A stretch of DNA of 64,000 nucleotides from Nitrospinia bacterium (lineage in GTDB: Bacteria; Nitrospinota; Nitrospinia; Nitrospinales; JAJDAT01): NCBI GenBank assembly GCA_029261715.1, contig JAJDAT010000047.1, positions 62,001-126,000 on the forward strand, in the 5' to 3' direction. A program made the position numbers and the translations under genes. The notes beneath the pieces are model-generated. The model did not search any database. It was given only the letters and a program-made list of their open reading frames with translations, and was not told where the DNA came from. Shown here piece by piece: positions 28,451 through 37,317 of the stretch. How positions within the stretch are numbered: the stretch's first letter is position 1; each line of letters begins with the position of its first letter.

Positions 28451-28720
28451 ATGTCCAGTAAAGAAAAAGAAAAAGCAAGACAGCTACGTAAAAGTCAATG
28501 GTGGCAAGCAAAATTAAATAAGGGGATTTGCCATTACTGCGGAGAAAAGTTTTCAAAAGAAGAATTGACTATGGATCATATACTCCCATTAGCGCGAGGT
28601 GGCAAAAGTTCTAAAGGCAATTTGGTAGTCGCTTGTAAAAAATGCAACAACGAGAAAAAATATTTAACTCCCGCCGAACTCATTCTTCAAAACCAGATGA
28701 AAAAAGAAATAAGTTTTTAG
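28451..28720 (+). CDS. Small HNH endonuclease-family protein
   Basis: 89 aa. A zinc-binding C-x2-C (C-H-Y-C-G) near residue 25, the catalytic M-D-H-I-L-P-L-A-R-G-G core, G-N-L-V-V-A-C-x-x-C-N, and a C-terminal K-K-Y-L-T-P match free-standing HNH nucleases of the McrA/phage type. No partner methylase or mobile element is nearby, so a role in restriction is not supported. It begins 3 bp after the DUF1566 stop. Confidence 0.85.
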   Translation: MSSKEKEKARQLRKSQWWQAKLNKGICHYCGEKFSKEELTMDHILPLARGGKSSKGNLVVACKKCNNEKKYLTPAELILQNQMKKEISF

Positions 28721-28926
28721 CTTTTTCCTACCATTTTTTCTATTTCTTCCTTTAATAAAATCTCAATAAACTTTTTTATTTAATAGCGATAACCTCTTAG
28801 ATGGAAAAGGTTTTTTACCTAATTTCATTGTAGTATGTAAAAAATCTCATTAGAGCTTTATTAGAGATATTTTTATTTCTAGACGATTAATTTGAAACGA
28901 GAATTAAAGGTAAATTATAAGTCGTT

Positions 28927-31698
28927 ATGAATCGTTTTTTTACTAAAGTGAAAGAGTCTATTAAATGGAAACTACCCATATTTATTCTTGTAGGGCTTTT
29001 TGGGGTGGGTTGGTTCGGTTTTAAGGCTATAAATTTGAGGTTTGAGCGCAACCTTGTCGATCAACTTCAAGCAATTCACAAAAACTCCTTGGAAGCTCTT
29101 AAGCTATGGGTTGAAGAAGAGAAAGCGCTTGTCGATATTTGGTCAAAAAATGAGGTTGTACGTCATCACATCGAAGAGCTAGTAGAATTAACGAAGGGGA
29201 GGAATGATTGGGAACCTGAGGAACTCATAAAATCAAAACCGCTACAAAAGCTTAGAAAAATCTTAGGCTCCGTTACGGACCGACTTAATTTCATTGGTTT
29301 TGTAATTACCGATAAAGAAGGTTTTCAGATAGGCGCTTTATTAGATGAACCCATTGGGAAGAAAACTCTGATAAGCCGTTCGAGATTTATTCAAAAAGCT
29401 CTTCAAAAAAAAACAATTGTATCGCTTCCATTTTTTTCTGAAGCGGCTCTTCCTGATATTGAAGGGGTTTGGCATAAGAAATGGCCCACTATGTTTAGCG
29501 CCGCTCCTGTTTTTAGCAAAGTAGGAGAAGTTATTGGTGTTCTTGCATTTCGAATTCGTCCAGAATTAGATTTTACACGCATATTAGAAGTAGGCAGGTT
29601 TGGTGAAACTGGAGAGACCTATGCTTTTAATTCCTCGGGATTAATGATTTCAGATAGTCGGTTTAACACTCAGTTAAAGAAAACCGGGCTTATATCCGAT
29701 AGCCCTGGCAGTCGAGCGATTTTAAATGTCGATATCCGAAACCCTGAAGTTAATTTAACGGAGGGTTTGAAATCAAATGTTTTGAGAAAAAAACAACCTT
29801 TAACCTTTATGGCGGATAGCGCAATTTTTAGAAAAGGAAGTATCAATGTTGACGGTTATAATGATTACAGAGGGGTTCCTGTTGTTGGCGCTTGGACGTG
29901 GTTATCAGAATATGATTTTGGGGTAGCTACAGAAATTGATACTGAAGAAGCCTATTCGCCTTTACGTTATTTGCTGTGGCTTTTTGCCGCGTTATTTTCT
30001 CTATTGCTAATAGCGTATGTCGAGTTTGTAAGGCAGCAAGTACGAAAATTAAATGAAGAAGATAGAAAAAATGTTCAATATGATTTGACCAAAGTGTTAG
30101 CAGAGTCAAAAAACATTGAAGAAGCGATTCCAAATATTTTGCGTGTTTTTGTCAGTCATCCAAACTGGGATTTATCTTTCTATTGGCAGTTTGAACCAAA
30201 ATCTAATGCGTTGCGTTGTAACGAGGGATTTTGTTCCTCGAAGTTAAGTCAAGAAGAGTTCGATTTGTTTAAAAAAAAGAGTTTTAATACTTTTTTTGAA
30301 AAAGAGATGGGATTACCAGGTCGAATTTGGAAAACTGGAAAGCCAAGTTGGGTAGAAGATGTATCTACAGATTCCAATTTCCCAAGAGCAAAAGAAGCGA
30401 AAAAAATAGATATTAGAACGGCGTTTGGATTTCCAGTTTATTCTGGGGGTAAGTTCTCAGGAGTATTCGAAGTATTTACGATTGGGACGGTAAATTTTGA
30501 TAAAGACTTGAAAGTTTTTTTTGAAGGTATCGGAACGCAAATAGGGCAATTTTTTGAAAAAAAACAGGCTGAAATAAAATTAAGAGACACGAAGGAACAA
30601 TTGCAATCGATCTTGGAGTCGGCGGGCGAAGGAATTTACGGTTTAGATTTAAATGGTTGCACTACTTTTGCCAATCGAGCCGCTGAAAAAATGCTTGGAT
30701 ATTCTTTTGAATATATGAAAGGTCGTTCTCAACATGAATTGATTCATCACAGTAAATTGGATGGAGAGACACTCCCCAATGAAGAGTGCAATATCTTTGC
30801 GGCATTTAAATTTGGAAAAATATCACATGTAGAAAATGAAGTTTTTTGGAAAAAAAATGGCGCGAGTTTTCCCGTTGAATATGTCAGCGCTCCTATTTTA
30901 AGCGAAGACGAAAAAATAATGGGAGCTGTCGTTATTTTTAAAGATATTACTAACCGAAAAAAAATGGAGCAAGAGAGAACAGATTTAATTAAAAATCTTA
31001 GAGTTGTTAACAAAGAACTGGAAGAGTTTTCTTATAGGACTTCCCATGATTTAAAAGCCCCTCTCGTAAATATTAGAGGTTTGAGTTCTATAATGAAAAT
31101 GGACATGGAAGACGGTAATTATGAAGAAGTCATCTCTAACCTTGAAAAAGTTGGAGGTTTAACTCAAAAGCTTGAAAGTTTAATGAGCGATATTTTGGAG
31201 CTATCCAAAATTGATCATATAGAAGATAAATTTGAAGAAATTGATATTAAAAAAGAACTGCAATCGATTAAAGAAAATTTATCGACTCTTATTGAAGAAA
31301 AGCAAGTCAAAATGAATTTTAACTTTAAAGGAGTTGATTCTCTTTATACTTCCAAAAGTCTTATCAATACCGTATTGGAAAATCTTATATCTAACGCTAT
31401 CAAATATTCCGATCCAGACAAGAATAATCGGTTTGTGAAAGTTGAAATTTTAAAAGAGAAAGCCGGTATTTATATACGCGTTTGCGACAATGGCCTGGGA
31501 ATACCTCAGAAACACATGAGTGGAGTTTTTGGAATGTTTAAACGTTTTCACAAAAACACTTCATTTGGAAGTGGGTTGGGGTTATACATCGTGAAAAAAA
31601 ATATCCAAAAAATAAATGGTGAAATATCGGTGAAGAGTGATGCTGAGGGGACGGTGTTTACAGTTTTTTTGCCAGAAAAGTCACAAAGACCTAATTAA
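28927..31698 (+). CDS. Membrane sensor histidine kinase (dCache-GAF-PAS-HisKA-HATPase)
   Basis: 923 aa. Membrane segment about 14-33, a long periplasmic dCache-like region (about 40-335), a second membrane segment (about 343-365), GAF (about 385-545), PAS (about 555-680), HisKA with phospho-acceptor His near residue 707 (T-S-H-D-L-K-A-P-L), and HATPase_c with N box (N-L-I-S-N-A-I-K-Y-S), G1 (D-N-G-L-G-I-P) and G2 (G-S-G-L-G-L-Y) boxes. No fused receiver is present. The convergent gene at 31695-32111 is a single-domain receiver whose stop overlaps this stop, and is the obvious candidate partner. The signal sensed is unknown. Confidence 0.92.
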   Translation: MNRFFTKVKESIKWKLPIFILVGLFGVGWFGFKAINLRFERNLVDQLQAIHKNSLEALKLWVEEEKALVDIWSKNEVVRHHIEELVELTKGRNDWEPEELIKSKPLQKLRKILGSVTDRLNFIGFVITDKEGFQIGALLDEPIGKKTLISRSRFIQKALQKKTIVSLPFFSEAALPDIEGVWHKKWPTMFSAAPVFSKVGEVIGVLAFRIRPELDFTRILEVGRFGETGETYAFNSSGLMISDSRFNTQLKKTGLISDSPGSRAILNVDIRNPEVNLTEGLKSNVLRKKQPLTFMADSAIFRKGSINVDGYNDYRGVPVVGAWTWLSEYDFGVATEIDTEEAYSPLRYLLWLFAALFSLLLIAYVEFVRQQVRKLNEEDRKNVQYDLTKVLAESKNIEEAIPNILRVFVSHPNWDLSFYWQFEPKSNALRCNEGFCSSKLSQEEFDLFKKKSFNTFFEKEMGLPGRIWKTGKPSWVEDVSTDSNFPRAKEAKKIDIRTAFGFPVYSGGKFSGVFEVFTIGTVNFDKDLKVFFEGIGTQIGQFFEKKQAEIKLRDTKEQLQSILESAGEGIYGLDLNGCTTFANRAAEKMLGYSFEYMKGRSQHELIHHSKLDGETLPNEECNIFAAFKFGKISHVENEVFWKKNGASFPVEYVSAPILSEDEKIMGAVVIFKDITNRKKMEQERTDLIKNLRVVNKELEEFSYRTSHDLKAPLVNIRGLSSIMKMDMEDGNYEEVISNLEKVGGLTQKLESLMSDILELSKIDHIEDKFEEIDIKKELQSIKENLSTLIEEKQVKMNFNFKGVDSLYTSKSLINTVLENLISNAIKYSDPDKNNRFVKVEILKEKAGIYIRVCDNGLGIPQKHMSGVFGMFKRFHKNTSFGSGLGLYIVKKNIQKINGEISVKSDAEGTVFTVFLPEKSQRPN

Positions 31699-32111
31699 TT
31701 CTCTTTGGCGAGATTTAGAATTTTTTCAACATGTTCTGGAGCGAAGGGTTTCACAATATAGCCCTTTACCTCGGGAAAGTTCGCGACTCGTTCTTTATCC
31801 CTCTCTTGTTCTGAGGATGTATACATAATTATAATTATGCGGTCCTTTTTTTCTTTTGGTAATTTTGAGTATTCTTCTAAAAACTCAATGCCGTTCATCC
31901 GAGGCATATTAATATCTAAGAGTATGACTATAGGAGGGAAGTTACTATTGAATTTCTTCTTACTGTCTTCAAAAGAAAAAAAGTGGTCAATAGCTTCTTG
32001 ACCGTCACAAAATGAGTAAAGAAATTTTGCTAAATTATATTTTTTAGAAATACGTTCAACTTGATAAACGTCGATTTCATTATCGTCAACAACGCAAAGA
32101 GATTTTATCAT
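31695..32111 (-). CDS. Single-domain response regulator (CheY/Rcp1-like)
   Basis: 138 aa, receiver only: acidic pair in V-V-D-D-N-E-I-D, phospho-acceptor Asp in I-L-L-D-I-N-M-P, Thr/Ser switch in M-Y-T-S-S, and Lys in I-V-K-P-F. The insert after the third helix (S-F-E-D-S-K-K-K-F) is typical of Rcp1-type receivers paired with phytochrome-like or GAF/PAS kinases. It lies convergent to the histidine kinase with stop codons overlapping by two or three bases. Without an output domain it probably acts by protein contact. Confidence 0.9.
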   Translation of the reverse strand: MIKSLCVVDDNEIDVYQVERISKKYNLAKFLYSFCDGQEAIDHFFSFEDSKKKFNSNFPPIVILLDINMPRMNGIEFLEEYSKLPKEKKDRIIIIMYTSSEQERDKERVANFPEVKGYIVKPFAPEHVEKILNLAKEN

Positions 32112-32270
32112 CTGAATTTATAACTAATATTTGTGAGTCAAATGTAGCTTTAAGCTATAAGGAGAAAAATTATAGCATGTATCATTAGAAACCCTGAAAA
32201 TAAGTTCGGATAATCTATTTTTTTAAGAATAAAGAAGGGTAAGGCTAAAAAGATGAAATGTTATATTAAT

Positions 32271-32681
32271 TTATTTTACTCCTCGGTCAATCATGAATGA
32301 GCTGTAAGATGTATCTTCTTTTCTAATATGATTAGTCCACCAGTTTTTTAAAAAAAGTAAGACTAATGTCGGGTCTACGAATTCTCCAGAATCATATTGC
32401 AATTCAAACTCTTTGACTTTGGCAATGTAATTTTGATGAGCTGATATGTGAGATTGCTGGTCCGGATATTTGTGGGTGTTAAAAAGTTTTTCTTCGTGAG
32501 CAAAATGATATTGGGAATATTCACGCATAGTTTTTAATATTGGACCTAAAGCTTTTTTCCCCTCATTTAAATTAATTTCTTCACTCAATTGTCCCATCAA
32601 ATTAAATAAGTTTCTATGTTCTTTATCTATTGAGGGTATTTTTAGATCTAACCAGTCTAGCCAGCTTTTGCTTTTCATCAT
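32271..32681 (-). CDS. Bacteriohemerythrin (O2/NO-binding di-iron protein)
   Basis: 136 aa, normal length. Di-iron ligands fit the hemerythrin pattern: His in D-K-E-H-R-N-L, H-F-A-H-E-E in the third helix, a His in H-I-S-A-H-Q, and N-H-I-R-K-E-D-T near the end. It binds O2 and is used in storage, sensing or protection. A strong RBS (AAGGAGAT) stands before two adjacent ATGs; the second (32678) has better spacing. A perfect Crp/Fnr-type palindrome lies about 130 bp upstream. Confidence 0.93.
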   Translation of the reverse strand: MMKSKSWLDWLDLKIPSIDKEHRNLFNLMGQLSEEINLNEGKKALGPILKTMREYSQYHFAHEEKLFNTHKYPDQQSHISAHQNYIAKVKEFELQYDSGEFVDPTLVLLFLKNWWTNHIRKEDTSYSSFMIDRGVK

Positions 32682-33043
32682 ATCTCCTTCCTTTTTTCTC
32701 TTTTAGATGAACAAGAGGGGTTATTTATTCCCTGTGAGTTTTCTAAAATCCATAATAGATAAAGCTAATTTATTTGAAATAAGAACTTAGGGGCTTTTTT
32801 AATTGTTTTGTGATTCTTATCACAATACTTTCGTGAAATTACCGATTAGGGGTATAAATGGTTGAGGTTTTTATATTGAGGGTAAATGTAAAAAAAGTTT
32901 CTAAGGAGAGGGAAAATAAGATATCCTTTTTATTAAAAGAATAGAGGGTTTATCAGATTGGGAAAATGTAGTACGATTTCGGCTAGACGATTTTTTGCAT
33001 ACATGGTTGTTGATGCCAATTTTCACCCTTAAAATTAAGTGTT
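32682..33043. other. 361-bp divergent regulatory region between bacteriohemerythrin and HD-GYP genes
   Basis: A+T-rich stretch with no gene. It carries one clear element, the palindrome at 32808-32825. Promoters of both flanking genes should be here. Confidence 0.6.
32808..32825. promoter_or_regulatory. Perfect Crp/Fnr-family palindrome
   Basis: TTGTGATTCTTATCACAA is an 18-bp inverted repeat with the Crp half-sites TGTGA-N6-TCACA and, nested, the Fnr core TGAT-N4-ATCA. It stands 127 bp upstream of the bacteriohemerythrin start and 219 bp upstream of the HD-GYP regulator. A Crp/Fnr/Dnr-type protein that responds to O2, NO or cAMP would be the natural ligand; none with an HTH is in the window. 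Confidence 0.7.
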
Positions 33044-34123
33044 ATGCCTAAAAAAATATTAATTGTTGAAGATGATAGAACTTCTCGGACTCTTTTATCA
33101 AAGGTTCTGATTAAATATGGGTACCAAACAATAGAGGCAAATAATGGGGTGCAGGCTCTAGAAAAGATACAAAAAGTTAACCCTGATCTAATTTTCATGG
33201 ATATTAATATGCCCATGAAAGATGGGATTACTACTCTTGCTGAAATAAGAAAGTCAGAAACCTTCTCCGATATTCCTGTCATAATGTTGACGGCTAGAAG
33301 CGATAAAAAAACAGTTGCTAAAGCGATCGAATTAGGAGCGGTAGATTTTTTAGTAAAACCACTTGATACGAAAATAGTGTTAAAAAAAGTTGAAAGCTTT
33401 GGAAACGCTAAAATTGAGAAGTCATGGGAAAACTTAAAGCCTATTCAGCAAAAGATGCTACGCCTAAGCGTTGCTTCAATGCAAAATTCTTTAAAGTGTG
33501 TGGAAGATGGTAAGCCTTTGCCCTATGAGGAAATTAAAGAAACTTGTTCTTATTTGGTAGAGAGCGTTGTCGATGGAGACGTTCAAAGTTTATTAGACGC
33601 TGTACATGGTCATGACAATGGCACTTTTGTGCATTCATTGAGGGTAGCCGCTATTTTAGGCTCGTTTGCAAACTTTAAAGGATTGGATAAACAGGATACT
33701 TTGGAAGTCGTTACGGGTGGCATGTTACACGATATGGGGAAATCAAAAATTCCTTTGACTGTTTTAAATAAACCGGGCCGTCTTAATGAAGATGAATTTA
33801 AAATCATGAGAATGCATGCTGAATATACGATGGATATTTTGAGGAAATCTCCTGGTATAACCTCTAATATGGTTGAGATTGGCGGTAGACATCATGAAAG
33901 AATGGATGGAACAGGATATCCTAGAGGATTGAAAGGCGAAGATATTGGAACACTAGGGGCTATGGCAGCTATTGCCGATGCTTTTGAAGCTTTAACAGCA
34001 AAGCGACCTTATAAAAACCCTATCCCTGGAGATGAGTCTTTAAAAATAATGAAATCTTGGGATGGGCATTTAGACCCAGTATTATTATCCCAATTTAGCG
34101 ATTTGATACATAAAGGCCTTTAA
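33044..34123 (+). CDS. Response regulator with HD-GYP domain (second copy)
   Basis: 359 aa. Receiver (1-120; V-E-D-D-R-T, M-D-I-N-M-P, V-K-P-L), a helical linker of about 70 residues, then HD-GYP (about 185-355) with H-S-L-R-V-A, L-H-D-M-G-K-S-K-I-P, H-H-E-R-M-D-G-T-G-Y-P and D-A-F-E-A-L-T. Metal ligands appear intact. It differs from the HD-GYP regulator at 20635 in the linker and signature, so they are not a recent duplicate. Predicted c-di-GMP phosphodiesterase. Confidence 0.92.
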   Translation: MPKKILIVEDDRTSRTLLSKVLIKYGYQTIEANNGVQALEKIQKVNPDLIFMDINMPMKDGITTLAEIRKSETFSDIPVIMLTARSDKKTVAKAIELGAVDFLVKPLDTKIVLKKVESFGNAKIEKSWENLKPIQQKMLRLSVASMQNSLKCVEDGKPLPYEEIKETCSYLVESVVDGDVQSLLDAVHGHDNGTFVHSLRVAAILGSFANFKGLDKQDTLEVVTGGMLHDMGKSKIPLTVLNKPGRLNEDEFKIMRMHAEYTMDILRKSPGITSNMVEIGGRHHERMDGTGYPRGLKGEDIGTLGAMAAIADAFEALTAKRPYKNPIPGDESLKIMKSWDGHLDPVLLSQFSDLIHKGL

Positions 34124-34137
34124 AGTTAAAGGCTAGA

Positions 34138-34171
34138 GGAAAACTCAAGCGTTTTGAGTACTTGAGTTTCC
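34138..34171. terminator. Bidirectional hairpin terminator between convergent genes
   Basis: GGAAAACTCAAG and CTTGAGTTTCC form a stem of about 11 bp with a one-base bulge and an 11-base loop. It lies between the HD-GYP gene and the convergent membrane-protein gene. T-rich sequence follows on both sides but no long run. Confidence 0.5.
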
Positions 34172-34185
34172 CAATGTTGTTTTAC

Positions 34186-34647
34186 TTAAAATATGCCGTG
34201 ATTTGCCGCAATCATACAAGCCAACATTGGCAATGAAAGCCATGCGTTTGTTCGACTTGCTAAGAAAGCTGTTCTTTTGGCTTTTGCTAAAGCATCGCCT
34301 TCTAATGCGCCCGCAATAATCTTCTTTTGGTTAGGCCAAATAATAGCCCACACATTAAAAGCCATAATTATTCCGAGTGTCATACCAATCATGATCGACG
34401 AACTAGGAATACCTTGAAGACCGTTCTGTCTTCCAACGACATAGTACGCAATTCCAGTGATTACCGTCAAAAGAGCTGACCATCGGAAATAAAACAATGC
34501 TTTTGGAAGGATGATCTGAGTATATGGTTTGGCCGCTCCCTCTTCAACCATTTTGGGCATGGACTGAACCTGGATTAAATTGAAAAAATATAACAATCCG
34601 ATCCAAAGTATCCCCATCAACACATGCAAAAATTCAATAACCCACAT
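34186..34647 (-). CDS. Four-helix membrane protein of the PuuD N-terminal type
   Basis: 153 aa with four hydrophobic segments (about 1-22, 50-72, 80-105, 130-150). The sequence pattern (H-V-L-M-G-I-L-W-I-G-L-L-Y-F, W-S-A-L-L-T-V, W-A-I-I-W-P-N-Q-K-K, R-T-N-A-W-L-S-L-P-M-L) matches the membrane domain of urate hydroxylase PuuD-type proteins, but the cytochrome-c domain of full PuuD is absent. Histidines (H8, H150 region) could ligate haem. Urate as substrate is not supported by context; a stand-alone haem-binding or respiratory role is possible. Confidence 0.65.
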   Translation of the reverse strand: MWVIEFLHVLMGILWIGLLYFFNLIQVQSMPKMVEEGAAKPYTQIILPKALFYFRWSALLTVITGIAYYVVGRQNGLQGIPSSSIMIGMTLGIIMAFNVWAIIWPNQKKIIAGALEGDALAKAKRTAFLASRTNAWLSLPMLACMIAANHGIF

Positions 34648-34839
34648 TTTCTTTAACCTCGCTCAAAAATAAAACTAATTTTAATTGGTTTTGTTTCTAT
34701 CTGTCGCCCTTGCGAATACAAGAAGTCATATATTTCGTTAACTCAGGCGTATAATACCGGATAACTAACATAGTTAGATGGAAAAAATTAGAATAAGATT
34801 CAATTTTTCTTAAATTTTTACTACGAGGTTAGGTGTTGT

Positions 34840-35172
34840 TTAAAAAAATAAGAAAAAAAGAAATAAAATGAAAGTTGCGGTAACGGCGATGGAAATAAGA
34901 AATTTTGATAGTGGTTTTGGAGTTGTTTTACCCGATGTGATACTGGATTCTTGGGATTTTGGAGGAGTAAACTGCTTAATTTTTTGGTTTAAGTTTCTAT
35001 TTTCTTTACTTAAGTTAGAGTTTTCTAAGCGTAGTTTTTCAATTTCGTTTTTAAGCCCAAGTTTTTCTACTTTTAAAGCCTTATTTTTTTCGATTTCTCT
35101 TAAAAGAGCTTCTTCGGGGCCTAATGTAATTCCATTTTCTGGAACTTCGCTCCATTCGCTATTTCCTGCCAT
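34840..35172 (-). CDS. Tail-anchored coiled-coil protein
   Basis: 110 aa, not recognised as a named family. Residues about 20-70 form a continuous heptad-like coiled coil (L-L-R-E-I-E-K-N, then L-K-N-E-I-E-K-L). A Ser/Thr/Pro/Lys linker follows, and residues 90-110 are a single very hydrophobic segment at the extreme C-terminus (I-S-I-A-V-T-A-T-F-I-L-F-L-F). That layout predicts a cytoplasmic coiled coil anchored in the inner membrane by its tail. It lies 17 bp after the aldo/keto reductase gene on the same strand, so the two probably share a transcript. Confidence 0.65.
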   Translation of the reverse strand: MAGNSEWSEVPENGITLGPEEALLREIEKNKALKVEKLGLKNEIEKLRLENSNLSKENRNLNQKIKQFTPPKSQESSITSGKTTPKPLSKFLISIAVTATFILFLFFLFF

Positions 35173-35189
35173 AGCTTTTTGCCGTTTAT

Positions 35190-36140
35190 TTAGTTGAAGT
35201 TTTTTGTCGCTTCGATGAAAAGATTGCTTGCCGAGTCTAGTTGATTTATTTGCTCATTTGAAAGTTCAATTTCGCTAGCTTGAGCAAATTCGCGCACTTG
35301 TTCTGGTTTTCTGGAACCAACGACAGCTGTTAAGATATTTTTTTGTCTTATCACCCATGCTAAAGCAATTTCTATGGGCTTTTGGTTTTTCTCTTCGGCG
35401 ACTTTTTTGACAGCTTCGTAAACTTTAATTGCGTGTTCGAAGTAAGGAGGATGAAAAAGCCTGTTGTTTTGTCTTGTCGGACTTTTTAAAGCTTCTTTAT
35501 CAAAACGACCTCCCATTAGTCCCTGACCAGTAGGAGAGTAAGCCATATATTGGATGTCGTCTTTTTCGCAAACATCCATTGTTTCGCCTTCATATTCTCT
35601 TTTCACAATGCTGTATGGAACTTGATTAATTGAAAAGTAGGAAGCTCGTTCGCCCAGTTTTTTTATGTCTTGCGATCTAAAGTTAGATAAGCCGACGATT
35701 TTTGCTTTGCCTTCCGCTTTGAGACGAAACATAATTTGGCAAAATTGTTCACTTTTTTCTGGCGAGTTGAAATAATCTCCAGGCCAATGCACAAGGTATA
35801 CGTCAACATAGTCTCTATTCAAAGCTCGAAGAGAGTTTTCAAGCCTTTCTTTATAACTTTCAATAGTAATCTCTGCATCGGGCCAAATTTTTGAAATAAT
35901 AATTACATCGTCTTTTTTATTGCCAAGCGCTTTACTGAGCCGGCGCTCCGATTCACCATCACCATAGCCTTCTGCAGTGTCAAAAGCGGAAATATTCATT
36001 TCCAAAGCTGTTTTAACTACGCGATCAGCGTCCTCAGATGGGCAAACATCTCCCCATCCACCGCTGGGAGCAATCTGCCAGCACCCCATGGTAATGGAGC
36101 TCCATTTCTTATTCAAATCTCGATGTAAAGTATATTTCAC
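35190..36140 (-). CDS. Aldo/keto reductase
   Basis: NADPH-dependent oxidoreductase of the AKR superfamily, 316 aa. The catalytic tetrad is visible: Asp and Tyr in F-D-T-A-E-G-Y-G, Lys in I-I-S-K-I-W, His in Y-L-V-H-W-P-G. The C-terminal V-V-G-S-R-K-P-E-Q segment binds the nucleotide. Substrate unknown. It lies between the cyclic-nucleotide-binding gene (32 bp) and the coiled-coil gene, all on the minus strand. Confidence 0.93.
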   Translation of the reverse strand: MKYTLHRDLNKKWSSITMGCWQIAPSGGWGDVCPSEDADRVVKTALEMNISAFDTAEGYGDGESERRLSKALGNKKDDVIIISKIWPDAEITIESYKERLENSLRALNRDYVDVYLVHWPGDYFNSPEKSEQFCQIMFRLKAEGKAKIVGLSNFRSQDIKKLGERASYFSINQVPYSIVKREYEGETMDVCEKDDIQYMAYSPTGQGLMGGRFDKEALKSPTRQNNRLFHPPYFEHAIKVYEAVKKVAEEKNQKPIEIALAWVIRQKNILTAVVGSRKPEQVREFAQASEIELSNEQINQLDSASNLFIEATKNFN

Positions 36141-36172
36141 AGGATCAAACTCTCAAAAAAAGGAATATGCTA

Positions 36173-36766
36173 TTACTGTTTTGAAAGCAAGGTCTGAGCT
36201 GTGGAAATTAGGTCTTCGAGCTGTGAGCTTAGTTGTTTATGGCGGGATTCATTTTTTTCATCAAGCCAGTTAATGGGTTCGTTGACTAAGGTATAAACGT
36301 CGTTCAGCTCTTCTTTTATGGAGAGAATTCTTTGGTTCATCCAATCAATGCGTTTGATGAAACCTTTAATGAAATGGTCTTTGAATTTGTTTTGAATGGC
36401 CGGAGGCATTGAATCGAGAAACAGACCTTCCATTTTTAAAGTTTTTGTGCCCCCTTTGGAAGTCACGTTTGCGCTTCGCAAACGTTTCCCTAGTAGCGAT
36501 AGCTCTCCAAAAATATCCCCCGCTTTCAATTCTAAAAAATGAATTGTAGGAGCTTCTTCTTTTGCAACTATAGCTTCGCCTTCCATAACTAAAAAAATGG
36601 CAAAGTCGATATCTCCTTGGCAAATAATTTTTTCGCCATCTTCAAACGATGAAATATTATTCTTTAGGCCAATCATTTGACTTTTTTCTTCATCAGTAAA
36701 ATCCTGAAAGAAGTCGAACTTATCCATGATTTCGTGAATTAATGTTTCATTTCCAATATTTTTCAT
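36173..36766 (-). CDS. Cyclic-nucleotide-binding-domain protein without a DNA-binding domain
   Basis: 197 aa. The cNMP-binding beta-roll (about 15-130) has G-E-K-I-I-C-Q-G-D, a G-E-A-I-V strand and the phosphate-binding cassette G-D-I-F-G-E-L-S-L-L-G-x-R-L-R-S-A-N-V. The C-terminal 65 residues are helical and lack an HTH, so it is not a Crp-type transcription factor. It may sense a nucleotide or act in a complex. It starts the aldo/keto reductase/coiled-coil gene run. Confidence 0.8.
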   Translation of the reverse strand: MKNIGNETLIHEIMDKFDFFQDFTDEEKSQMIGLKNNISSFEDGEKIICQGDIDFAIFLVMEGEAIVAKEEAPTIHFLELKAGDIFGELSLLGKRLRSANVTSKGGTKTLKMEGLFLDSMPPAIQNKFKDHFIKGFIKRIDWMNQRILSIKEELNDVYTLVNEPINWLDEKNESRHKQLSSQLEDLISTAQTLLSKQ

Positions 36767-36823
36767 AATGTAAGTTTACGTTTGAAATTAATTTACCAGT
36801 AATTTGTTAAATGAAGTATTTAG

Positions 36824-37156
36824 CTAATTTTTAAAATGTGCGTTGCATTCGTCTTCTAATTTTTTTTCGACTATGAGGCCACACATATTGGGATTTGTAT
36901 TAGCTAATGCATAGCAAAAGTTTTGTTTGTCACGATTTCTGATCAATGTGCAGTAGTAATGACTATGATCTTTGTTGGTATACCCATAAGCCTTATCTTC
37001 GTCTTTGGATTTTGAAAGGCAAAGGTTTTTATCGTCGGCGTTTGCCATTTCCATACATGCGGATGCCTTTTCTGGGGCAGCAGAGCTAAAAGAGGGAATT
37101 AAAAAAATGTTTATTGCAATGAAAACTGTGAGTAGAGTTTTGAGCAGGTATTTCAT
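36824..37156 (-). CDS. Small secreted six-cysteine protein
   Basis: 110 aa, family not recognised. A signal peptide (about 1-26, ending S-S-A-A) leaves a mature protein of about 84 residues with six Cys spaced mainly 11-13 residues apart: S-A-C-M, L-C-L-S, Y-Y-C-T, F-C-Y-A, M-C-G-L, E-C-N-A. They probably form three disulfides in the periplasm. The regular spacing and repeated M/L-A-N/A motifs look like three or more short helical hairpins. It stands alone with A+T-rich flanks. Confidence 0.7.
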   Translation of the reverse strand: MKYLLKTLLTVFIAINIFLIPSFSSAAPEKASACMEMANADDKNLCLSKSKDEDKAYGYTNKDHSHYYCTLIRNRDKQNFCYALANTNPNMCGLIVEKKLEDECNAHFKN

Positions 37157-37317
37157 AGTTCCCTCCCTCTAAAATTGGAATTTTTATCCAACCAATAGGC
37201 AATTTAAAATAATTTAAACGTTAGATTTCGATATGTATCTTTAAAATAAAAAATATAAACCTGGAATATTTTGCAGTAATGCAAACAAATTTGCAATACA
37301 AGGTTTGGAAACCCTCT

